30,241 nt of DNA from NCBI GenBank assembly GCA_025363575.1, contig JANYDM010000144.1, positions 1 to 30,241 of the forward strand, given 5' to 3'. Positions 8,544 through 15,674 of the stretch are shown here, piece after piece. Position numbers and translations under genes: made by a program. Source of the stretch: Betaproteobacteria bacterium (GTDB lineage: Bacteria; Pseudomonadota; Gammaproteobacteria; Burkholderiales; SG8-41). Every line of letters begins with the position of its first letter. Position 1 is the stretch's first letter. The notes under the pieces were generated by a model. That model was given only the letters and a program-made list of their open reading frames with translations. It searched no databases and was not told where the DNA came from.

Positions 8544-9728
8544 ATGCAGCCGCTCGCCATCAGTCATTTCTCCGCCATCAACTGTCTGGGCGCAGGCAGC
8601 GCGGAGATCGCGCGCGCTTTGCTCGAAAGGCGCGCCGGCCTCGTGCCGTGCGATTTCGAGAGCGTAGTACTGGACACCTGGATCGGACGGGTTGCCGGAC
8701 TGGATGAAGCCGCCGTGCGCGCGGACCTCGCCGCGTTTGACTGCCGCAACAATCGACTCGCGCAGCTAGGCCTCGAGGCAGACAGCTACGCCGAAGCCAT
8801 CGCAGCGGCACGCGACAGATACGGCGCCGCGCGGATCGGCGTATTCATGGGCACGAGCACTTCCGGCATGCTTCAAACAGAACTCGCCTACCGCCGCCGC
8901 GACGCGGCCAGCGGCGCTTTGCCCGCGGACTTCAATTATGCCGGGACGCAGAATTCTTTTTCAGTGGCGGATTTCGTGCAACGCTACCTGCGCCTTACCG
9001 GCCCCGCGCTGGTGGTGTCGACCGCATGCTCGTCCTCCGCCAAAGTTTTCGCGCACGCCGCGCGCGCGATGTCGGCGGGCGTCTGCGACGCCGCGGTCGT
9101 CGGCGGCGTCGACTCGCTGTGCCTGACTACGTTGTACGGCTTCAGCTCGCTACAGCTGACCTCAAATTCACCCTGCCGCCCGTACGACCGCGACCGCAAC
9201 GGCATATCGATAGGCGAAGGTGCCGGCTTCGCACTGCTGGAAAAAGGGCCGGCCGGCGCCGGCGCGATGGAAGTGCTGGGCATAGGCGAATCCTGCGATG
9301 CGTACCATATGTCGACGCCGCATCCCGAAGGCGTGGGCGCGCGGCGCGCGATGCATGAGGCACTGGCCGCCGCAGCGCTCGCGCCGGCCGATATCGATTA
9401 CATTAACTTGCATGGAACCGCGACACGGGCCAACGACGCGAGCGAAGACAGGGCCGTCTACGATTTGTTCGGCGCGGCCGTGCCGGTGAGTTCCACCAAA
9501 GGATCGACCGGCCATCTGCTCGGCGCCGCCGGCATTTCCGAAGCGATCATCGGCCTGCTCGCAATCAAACACGACGCGCTGTTCGGCGGCATGCAGACGC
9601 AAACCCTCGATCCTGCTTTGCGCTGCAATTACCTGCTCGACAATCGCAGCGCGCGAGTGCGGCGCGTGCTGAGCAATTCATTCGGCTTCGGCGGCAACAA
9701 TTGCAGCCTGGTGCTGGGAGCCGCGTAA
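8544..9728 (+). CDS. beta-ketoacyl-ACP synthase (ApeO type)
   Basis: A 394-residue condensing enzyme with the full Cys-His-Lys-His set: Cys162 in VVSTACSSS, His290 in NLHGTAT, Lys319 in SSTKGST and His324 in TGHLLGAAG, plus the C-terminal SNSFGFGGNN loop. It should perform the decarboxylative condensations with malonyl-ACP that extend the aryl polyene. The ATG at 8544 lies 23 bases after the hydrolase gene. Its stop overlaps the start of the next gene, whose product resembles a chain-length factor; together they would form the heterodimeric synthase described for ApeO-ApeC. Confidence 0.92.
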   Translation: MQPLAISHFSAINCLGAGSAEIARALLERRAGLVPCDFESVVLDTWIGRVAGLDEAAVRADLAAFDCRNNRLAQLGLEADSYAEAIAAARDRYGAARIGVFMGTSTSGMLQTELAYRRRDAASGALPADFNYAGTQNSFSVADFVQRYLRLTGPALVVSTACSSSAKVFAHAARAMSAGVCDAAVVGGVDSLCLTTLYGFSSLQLTSNSPCRPYDRDRNGISIGEGAGFALLEKGPAGAGAMEVLGIGESCDAYHMSTPHPEGVGARRAMHEALAAAALAPADIDYINLHGTATRANDASEDRAVYDLFGAAVPVSSTKGSTGHLLGAAGISEAIIGLLAIKHDALFGGMQTQTLDPALRCNYLLDNRSARVRRVLSNSFGFGGNNCSLVLGAA

Positions 9729-10525
9729 TGCGCGTATGCGTGGAAGGCATCGGTCTGCTCGGCCCCGGCCTGGACGGGTGGACTGCCGCGCGCACGGTAC
9801 TTGCGGGCGGGCCGGCCTACGCAAGCGCACCGATCGTGCTGCCGCCCAACGACCTGCTGCCGCCCGCCGAACGGCGCCGCGTCGGCCTCCCGGTCAAACT
9901 TGCCCTCGCCGCCGGACATGCCGCCTTCGCGCACGCGCAACGCGACGCCGCCGCCACCGCGACAGTGTTTACATCGTCGTCGGGCGACGGCGAAAACCTC
10001 GACAATATCTGCGCCACGCTCGCGTCCCCCGACCGCAAGATATCGCCGACCCGTTTCCACAATTCGGTGCACAACGCGCCGGCCGGCTACTGGAGCATCG
10101 CTACGCATTCACAAGCGCCATCGACCAGCCTGTGCCGCCACGACGACAGTTTCGCCGCTGGCCTGATCGACGCCGCTGCGCAAATCACCGTCGATGGCAC
10201 GGCAGTGGGCCTCATAACGTACGATCAACCGTACCCGGAACCGCTGAACACGGTGCGGCCGATCGCCGCGAGTTTCGGCGCCGGCATCGTGCTGGCGCCA
10301 CCCGCTGCCGCGCGCGCACTTGCGGAACTCGAGATCAGCGTTATCGCGGCGAAAGCGTGCGCAACGCGGATGACGGATGAAAGCCTCGAAAAATTACGCA
10401 TCGGCGTGCCCGCCGCACGCTGCCTTCCTTTGCTTGCGGCGCTGGCGCAAGGCGTTCCTGCAGTCGTCATACTTGATTACGGTCCGGACGCTCACGTGCG
10501 GGTCACAGTAACGCCATGCAACTGA
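9728..10525 (+). CDS. ketosynthase-like chain length factor (ApeC type)
   Basis: A 265-residue protein matching the short beta-ketoacyl synthase N-terminal-like family, with the blocks FTSSSGDGENLDNIC, FHNSVHNAPAGYWSIAT and SFAAGL. It lacks the HGTAT and K/H motifs of the full synthase encoded just before it, so it is unlikely to condense on its own. It retains a cysteine (Cys136 in STSLCRHD) near where the nucleophile would fall. As ApeC does with ApeO, it probably pairs with the upstream synthase and sets chain length. Its ATG overlaps the synthase stop (TAATG). Confidence 0.8.
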   Translation: MRVCVEGIGLLGPGLDGWTAARTVLAGGPAYASAPIVLPPNDLLPPAERRRVGLPVKLALAAGHAAFAHAQRDAAATATVFTSSSGDGENLDNICATLASPDRKISPTRFHNSVHNAPAGYWSIATHSQAPSTSLCRHDDSFAAGLIDAAAQITVDGTAVGLITYDQPYPEPLNTVRPIAASFGAGIVLAPPAAARALAELEISVIAAKACATRMTDESLEKLRIGVPAARCLPLLAALAQGVPAVVILDYGPDAHVRVTVTPCN

Positions 10526-10950
10526 GCAAAGCGGACATTGCGCGCCTTATTCCCCACGCCGGCACGATGTGCCTGCTCGACGGCGTGCTGCAATGGGATG
10601 CGGCGCATATCAGTTGCGTCAGCCGCAGCCACTGCGACGCCGGAAACCCGCTGCGCGCGGGCGGACAACTGCCTGCGTTGTGCGGAATCGAGTACGCGGC
10701 GCAGGCGATGGCGGTGCACGGCGGGCTCGCCGGCAATATCGGGGCACGCCCGCGTAGCGGCTACCTGGTCGGCCTGCGCGAAGTCGTCTGCCGGCTGCAG
10801 CGGCTCGACGATCTCGACGGCGATCTGATAGTCGACGCCGAAAAACTGATGGGCGACGGGAGCCGCGTCATCTATTCGTTCGCGCTGCGGGTTGCAGACC
10901 GCGTGGTATTGAGCGGCCGCGCTACGGTCGTGCTCGATACCGCGGCGTGA
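10516..10950 (+). CDS. hotdog dehydratase (ApeP type)
   Basis: A 144-residue hotdog-fold protein. The N-terminal IARLIPHAGTMCLLD carries a probable catalytic His14, and the central helix GIEYAAQAMAVHGG includes Glu59, the pattern of ApeP-like 3-hydroxyacyl-ACP dehydratases. It overlaps the end of the chain-length-factor gene by ten bases and closes the plus-strand operon. With the shorter dehydratase at 4170-4469 it would make the pair of dehydratases known from aryl polyene biosynthesis. No ketoreductase follows; the next gene is convergent and begins 18 bases beyond the stop. Confidence 0.82.
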   Translation: MQLSKADIARLIPHAGTMCLLDGVLQWDAAHISCVSRSHCDAGNPLRAGGQLPALCGIEYAAQAMAVHGGLAGNIGARPRSGYLVGLREVVCRLQRLDDLDGDLIVDAEKLMGDGSRVIYSFALRVADRVVLSGRATVVLDTAA

Positions 10951-10968
10951 TGAATTAAATCTACGCCG

Positions 10969-11823
10969 TCATGGGCGCAATAAATTGACGAGCCGCTGCG
11001 CGGCAAGACGACCGAGCAGCCACGGCAGACGCACTGCGAATTCGAGCAGCAGGCGCAGATACATCCGGGTCAGCAGCGCATTGTCGCGCAGGTAGTTGAA
11101 ATGCGATACGCCGCCCTGCGCGGCGGTGAAATATTTAACCGGCGCCGCCAGATTGATCGGCCTGATCCCCTGCCAGCACAGCCGCACAGCGGCTTCCGGC
11201 TCGAAATCGAATTGCCGCATCCCGCGCTGTTCCTCCATGATTTCGAGGAGCGGCGCCAGCGGATAGACGCGAAAACCAAACAGCGAATCGCCGACGCCGC
11301 ACCAGAGCGTCTGCAGATCGGTCACCCCGTTCGCGATCTTGCGCCAGTAAACCCTGATCCAGGGCGCGCTGGCGTCGAACACCGGCTGCCCGAGTATCAT
11401 CGCCTGCGAGTGCAGCCGCGAAGAAGCGATGAACTCGGGAATCTTGTACGCCGGATGCTGACCGTCGGCATCCATCGTCAATACGTGCGTAAAGCCCGCG
11501 GCTGCGGCGGCGCGCAGGCCGTGCAGGACGGCGGCACCTTTGCCTTCGTTACGCGCCAGCACCAGTACGTGCAATTCGGCATCGGCAACCGCGAGCGCCT
11601 GCAGCGCTTCGGCAGTGCCGTCGGTGCTGCCGTCGACGACGACCCAGACCGGCCCCCAGTAGCGTCTGGCGTCGAGCACCGTATCGATGACTTTAGGTCC
11701 GGTGTTGTAGCTCGGTATCAGGATGCAATAAGCGCCGGGGCCGACGTCGGCGCCGGGCAGGCGGCTCGTGGAATCGCAGGCGGTTGCGCCCGCTACGGGC
11801 GGCATTTCCTGGTCGCGCGGCAT
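10969..11823 (-). CDS. family 2 glycosyltransferase
   Basis: A 284-residue GT-A fold glycosyltransferase. It has IPSYNTG at the nucleotide-binding strand, DGSTDGT, and the metal-binding DADGQHP. The C-terminus is rich in basic and hydrophobic residues (about 240-284) and may lie on the membrane. It is the last gene of a minus-strand operon behind the chorismatase, five bases away. Aryl polyene and xanthomonadin clusters regularly include such a transferase, which may act on the lipid carrier of the pigment. The start at 11823 lies just after the chorismatase stop; an open frame upstream to 11946 lies inside that gene and has no coding support. Confidence 0.82.
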   Translation of the reverse strand: MPRDQEMPPVAGATACDSTSRLPGADVGPGAYCILIPSYNTGPKVIDTVLDARRYWGPVWVVVDGSTDGTAEALQALAVADAELHVLVLARNEGKGAAVLHGLRAAAAAGFTHVLTMDADGQHPAYKIPEFIASSRLHSQAMILGQPVFDASAPWIRVYWRKIANGVTDLQTLWCGVGDSLFGFRVYPLAPLLEIMEEQRGMRQFDFEPEAAVRLCWQGIRPINLAAPVKYFTAAQGGVSHFNYLRDNALLTRMYLRLLLEFAVRLPWLLGRLAAQRLVNLLRP

Positions 11824-11828
11824 GCGGG

Positions 11829-12872
11829 TCAGTCTACCACCGTGACCTGGCGCAGTGGTGCCGCGAATGGCGCGGCCGTTCTGCTCAAACAGACGGCTTC
11901 GACCTCCAGCAGCAGGTCGGCGCGGCAGATGTCGGCCTGCAGGCACAGCACGCGGGCTGCGCTGCCGAACGCCAGCTTGAGAGCGTCGCGGAGCATCGGC
12001 ATGTCGCTCCGGTTACGCAGGTAGGCTTTCATCAGCAACTCGACGCGCGCACCGCCGGCGTCCAGTTGCGCCTGCGCAATCACGGCGCGCAAGTTCGCGA
12101 TCGTCTCGCGCGCTTGCGCCGACGCGTCCCCCGCATGCAACGTGCGGTGGCCGACGATGCTGGCCGTTCCCGACACAAACAAGACTGGCGATTCCGCACT
12201 GTGCATCAGCATGGCGCGCGCGAACGTCGGGCTGCGCGGCCCGTACTGCGCCGGGTAATGGAACGCGCTCGTCTGGCGCGGATTCTCGACCAGCTGGCCG
12301 GGCTGTTTGGCCGCCAGAAAGTAGACGGCAAGGTCGTTGCCGCGGCTGCCCAGCGCGCAAGCGGCCGGCGTGTCCGTGCCGATCACGCGGCCGGCGGCGG
12401 TGAAGGCTTCGTGGCGCCCGACGTTGAAATGTTGATAGCGCTCGAGTCCGTCGGCGTCGCCGTTGATATCGGGCACGTAATTCCAGACGCGCAGAAGATG
12501 AGCGTAACCGCGGCTGTCGATGAAATCGAACAGGCGGCTGTAGGCCAGATAACTCGTCGCATCGAGCCGGCGGTCAAGCCTGATGCGCAAACAGCCAAAC
12601 AGTACGCCGTCGTCGCGCGCGCTTGACAGGTCGACGGTATCTTCGCGCACGACCGGCTGTGCGGAGGTCCACACCTCGTACGCCGTTTCACTCTCCAGCA
12701 GCGGCATATCAACCCACGCGCGGGGATAGCCCGCTGACGGAATATGCAGGGGCTGCGCCCCGAACGCGATGGCGCCTAAAATCCTGCCATCGCACTGTGC
12801 GCTGTGCATCGCGAGTCGCGCCGGCGTCATGAACGCAAGGGCGGGGGCCGCCGCGGCAAGTCCCTGCCGCAT
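11829..12872 (-). CDS. chorismatase, XanB2/Hyg5/FkbO family
   Basis: A 347-residue protein of the chorismate-hydrolysing family once called pteridine-dependent dioxygenases. Typical blocks are RVWNYVPDIN (about 129-137), ERYQHFNVGRHEAF and AFHYPAQYGPRSPTFARA. Near the C-terminus DICRADLLLEVE holds Cys316 and, seven residues later, Glu323, a likely catalytic pair. The family splits chorismate to pyruvate plus a dihydroxycyclohexadiene or hydroxybenzoate. In Xanthomonas, XanB2 supplies 3-hydroxybenzoate as the pigment starter, and the same role fits here. The ATG overlaps the halogenase stop (TGATG); the open frame continues upstream to 13715 but there it is only a shadow of the halogenase gene. 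Confidence 0.88.
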   Translation of the reverse strand: MRQGLAAAAPALAFMTPARLAMHSAQCDGRILGAIAFGAQPLHIPSAGYPRAWVDMPLLESETAYEVWTSAQPVVREDTVDLSSARDDGVLFGCLRIRLDRRLDATSYLAYSRLFDFIDSRGYAHLLRVWNYVPDINGDADGLERYQHFNVGRHEAFTAAGRVIGTDTPAACALGSRGNDLAVYFLAAKQPGQLVENPRQTSAFHYPAQYGPRSPTFARAMLMHSAESPVLFVSGTASIVGHRTLHAGDASAQARETIANLRAVIAQAQLDAGGARVELLMKAYLRNRSDMPMLRDALKLAFGSAARVLCLQADICRADLLLEVEAVCLSRTAAPFAAPLRQVTVVD

Positions 12873-14200
12873 CAAGTTGCGTTCGTTTCGGCCGCCGGTT
12901 CGGCGACCATCTGCTTGCGTCTTTTCCATGCGTCCAGCGTGCGACGGGGGTTGAAAAAATTGGTCAAATAGTAAATGGCCTTGAACGCCAGCAACCTGAG
13001 CGTCAGCGGCGTCTGGCGGAAAACATCGCCGGCGAGCACGGACAGCACGCCTTCCTGAATGTTGAAAAACCGCGGCTTCATGAACAGATTGCGCAACGTC
13101 GGCGTCGTGACCCGGTAGATGAACCACGAAAAGACCCTCGGGCCGTGACGCATGCTGCGGTCGAACGCGCGCAAAGCGCCGGCCGCGCGTTGCTCGTCGG
13201 CGAGACACGTTGTTATCGTATCGGCAGCTGCAAAGGCACTTTGCATGGCGAACAGGACACCGGTCGAAAACACCGGATCGATAAATGTAAAGGCGTCGCC
13301 CAGCAGCAGGTAACTGCGTCCGGTCGCGCGCTTGACCTCGTACGAATAATTGCCGGTCGCCGTCACCGGGGAGCATAGCGTTGCGTCGCGCAAGCGTTGC
13401 GCGAGCGCCGGGCACAGCGCGATAGTGTCCATGAAAAACGCCTGCGGATCGACGCGGCGCGACTTCATGTAGTAGGGCCAGCACACCGCGCCGACACTGG
13501 TAACGCCGTGCTGCAGGGGTATGTACCAGAACCAGCCATGGTCGAACCAGAACAGCGTGATATTGCCTTCCGCCTTGCCGGTCAGCCGTTCGGCGCCGGT
13601 GAAATGACCGAAGATCGCGGCGCTGTTGTGCCTTGGATTGCGGCGCTTGGTGCCAAACCGATTGGCGAGCAAGGTGTCGCGGCCGGACGCATCGGCCACG
13701 AACCGCGTCTGCCATTCCTCCTCGGCACCGCTCTCATGGCGCACCCTGACGGCGGCGCCCCCGGCATGGAAATCGACTGCGGTCGCGCGGCAGCCTTCGA
13801 ATGTCCGCGCGCCTTTGCGCGCGGCGTTGCGGAACAGGATCTCGTCGAACTCCGAGCGCCGCACCTGGTACGCGTAGGGATGCGCCTTGTCGACGGCGTT
13901 CGCAAAATCAAAAGTACTCCCGCGCTCGTGCCAGGGCGATACGAATTCAGCACCGTACTTGGGCATGCCAATGCGCGCCATTTCCGCGGATACGCCCAGC
14001 CGCTCGAACAAAGGCAGGTTGAGCGGCAGCAGCGATTCGCCGATGTGAAAGCGCGGATGGACGGATTTTTCGATTAGCACGACATCGCGCCCGCGCTCGG
14101 CCAGCAATGCCGCCAGCGTCGAGCCGGCCGGGCCGCCGCCGATCACGAGCACGTCACTTCGCACCGCATCAAGCGGCGCCGCGTTAGCGGCATCAGGCAT
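12872..14200 (-). CDS. FAD-dependent halogenase-like enzyme
   Basis: A 442-residue flavoprotein. The FAD-binding GGGPAGSTLAALLAERG starts at residue 21, GDAFTFIDPVFSTG lies near 315, and the flavin halogenase signature WXWXIP is present as WFWYIP (223-228). Lys81 in MPKYGAEF lies where the catalytic lysine of tryptophan halogenases is found. Halogenases of this type occur in clusters making brominated xanthomonadins, so halogenation of the aryl head is the likely role. Some relatives are only monooxygenases. A GGAGG ribosome site precedes the ATG. It is the first gene of the minus-strand operon with the chorismatase and glycosyltransferase, behind a perfect palindrome. Confidence 0.82.
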   Translation of the reverse strand: MPDAANAAPLDAVRSDVLVIGGGPAGSTLAALLAERGRDVVLIEKSVHPRFHIGESLLPLNLPLFERLGVSAEMARIGMPKYGAEFVSPWHERGSTFDFANAVDKAHPYAYQVRRSEFDEILFRNAARKGARTFEGCRATAVDFHAGGAAVRVRHESGAEEEWQTRFVADASGRDTLLANRFGTKRRNPRHNSAAIFGHFTGAERLTGKAEGNITLFWFDHGWFWYIPLQHGVTSVGAVCWPYYMKSRRVDPQAFFMDTIALCPALAQRLRDATLCSPVTATGNYSYEVKRATGRSYLLLGDAFTFIDPVFSTGVLFAMQSAFAAADTITTCLADEQRAAGALRAFDRSMRHGPRVFSWFIYRVTTPTLRNLFMKPRFFNIQEGVLSVLAGDVFRQTPLTLRLLAFKAIYYLTNFFNPRRTLDAWKRRKQMVAEPAAETNAT

Positions 14201-14243
14201 GGTAAACCTCCGTGCCCGAGATTACCGCGGAGGCCGTTCAATC

Positions 14244-14263
14244 TATGTACGCTAGCGTACATA
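14244..14263. promoter_or_regulatory. perfect 20-bp palindrome, candidate operator
   Basis: TATGTACGCTAGCGTACATA is a perfect inverted repeat, centred about 53 bases before the halogenase start. It matches the imperfect palindrome at 1655-1672 at 14 of 16 core positions. On the minus strand TACATA-like hexamers within it could serve as a -10 element, so a bound protein would block the promoter. The neighbouring upstream gene cbpM ends before this site and runs in the same direction, so the site should serve only the halogenase operon. Confidence 0.62.
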
Positions 14264-14312
14264 ATTGCGACGCCGCGCGGAGCCGGGCCGCTGGATTTAC
14301 CGGCGGCGCACT

Positions 14313-14639
14313 CTAACGCGGTTGCCGCGGCGCCTGCGCGCGCAATTTGACCACCTGGTTCTCCAGCCCGTGGATGCGCTCGAGCAGCGATACGATGAGG
14401 GCGACGCCTTGCGGATCGAGGTCGAAACTCACGCGCAGGCGGCAGGCTGTGCGTATCGTCAGCAGGCATTTGCCGTTAAATACCCACGGCTGCGCACCGG
14501 TATCGACCGGGGCAACGGCGCCGTAATCGACGAGCTCGCGCAGTTCGTTTTCCGTGATGCCTGCGAGCTCCGCCAATTGCTGCAGCGAAAACTCGTTGTC
14601 TTCGGTCAGCCAGACCGCTTCCGTATGTTCGGATTTCAC
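14313..14639 (-). CDS. cbpM: chaperone modulator CbpM
   Basis: A 108-residue MerR-like helix-turn-helix protein without a DNA-binding wing partner. The block [20 protein letters not shown] is the conserved helical pair, and a coiled stretch near the end reads [15 protein letters not shown]. CbpM binds the J domain of CbpA and inhibits its co-chaperone activity. It begins with GTG overlapping the stop codon of the cbpA-like gene (GTGA), the standard cbpA-cbpM order. Length matches the family. Confidence 0.88.
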   Translation of the reverse strand: MKSEHTEAVWLTEDNEFSLQQLAELAGITENELRELVDYGAVAPVDTGAQPWVFNGKCLLTIRTACRLRVSFDLDPQGVALIVSLLERIHGLENQVVKLRAQAPRQPR

Positions 14640-15583
14640 TTGCCACCTCCTGTTTCAAAACGCGCCCGCGGCTTGAACGTCGAACCTTCGCTCAACTGTT
14701 TGAATAACTCGCGCTCCCGCTCGTCCGCTGAGTCGGGGACGACAATTTGTGCGATGGCGAAGAGATCGCCTTCGCCACCGCCGGGTTTGGCCAGTCCCCG
14801 GCCGGCGAGCCGCAACTGACGGCCGGCATTCGTGTTGGGCGGCACTTTGAGGCGCACCGTTCCGCCGAGCGTGGGAACTTCGACCGCACCGCCGAGCACC
14901 GCTTCCCACGGCGCCAGCGGCAGATCGAGATACAGATCGTAACCGCTGACGCGATACAGCGGATGCGGCTGCAACGCGATGTGCAGGTACAAATCGCCAT
15001 CGCGCCCGCCGTTGTAGCCTTTGCCGCCTTTGCCGGCAAGGCGCAGTTTCTGACCGTCGGCCGCGCCTTTCGGAATTCGCACCTTGAACTTGCGCGGCAC
15101 GCGGCGCATGGCGCCTTTGTCGTCATACTCGGGCATGCTCAGATTGAGCTCGACCTCGGTGCCCGTGTAAGCATCTTCCAAAGAAATTTGCACGGTGACG
15201 TCGTAGTCCTCGCCCGGGATACGCATCTGCCCGCCGCTCGCGCCGCCATGGCCTCTGCCTGCGCGGAGCCCTGCAAATAAATCTGCGAGGTCGACATCGT
15301 CGAACGAGGATTGCTGGTCGCCGAACTGCCTGCCCCAATCCGGCGGCGGCCGAAAATCTTCGCCGCCGCGGTGACTGCCCAGCTGGTCAAAGGCCGCGCG
15401 CTTCTCGGGACTCTTGAGAGTCTCGTACGCTTCGGCGACCTCCTTGAATTTCTCCTCGCCTTGCGGATCTTTGGAAACGTCCGGGTGATATTTGTGCGCC
15501 AGCTTGCGGTAGGCTTTTTTGACGTCGTCGGCGCTGGCGCCGCGCTCGACGCCCAGGACGGCATAGTAGTCTTTATATTTCAT
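14636..15583 (-). CDS. cbpA: curved DNA-binding protein / DnaJ-like co-chaperone
   Basis: A 315-residue type II J-domain protein. The J domain occupies about residues 1-70 with the essential HPD in [11 protein letters not shown] glycine/phenylalanine-poor linker (about 75-125) follows, then two beta-sandwich substrate-binding domains (blocks [20 protein letters not shown] and [17 protein letters not shown]). The cysteine-rich zinc domain of DnaJ is absent. It should stimulate DnaK and bind unfolded proteins, and CbpA also binds DNA in E. coli. A TACAAT hexamer at 15611-15616 on this strand could be its -10 box, though no good -35 is visible. Confidence 0.92.
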   Translation of the reverse strand: MKYKDYYAVLGVERGASADDVKKAYRKLAHKYHPDVSKDPQGEEKFKEVAEAYETLKSPEKRAAFDQLGSHRGGEDFRPPPDWGRQFGDQQSSFDDVDLADLFAGLRAGRGHGGASGGQMRIPGEDYDVTVQISLEDAYTGTEVELNLSMPEYDDKGAMRRVPRKFKVRIPKGAADGQKLRLAGKGGKGYNGGRDGDLYLHIALQPHPLYRVSGYDLYLDLPLAPWEAVLGGAVEVPTLGGTVRLKVPPNTNAGRQLRLAGRGLAKPGGGEGDLFAIAQIVVPDSADERERELFKQLSEGSTFKPRARFETGGGK

Positions 15584-15674
15584 CGATCGGGCTCGCTGTC
15601 ACGGAAAAACATTGTAATTGTCGCGCCCACCCGCTCTGTGCGCTGACGTACGCAGTGTGCACGCCAACTTCGCG

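Noticed and set aside
12873..13715. An upstream extension of the chorismatase reading frame
   Set aside because: It lies entirely inside the halogenase gene in another phase, and the overlapping ATG at 12872 gives a full-length chorismatase.
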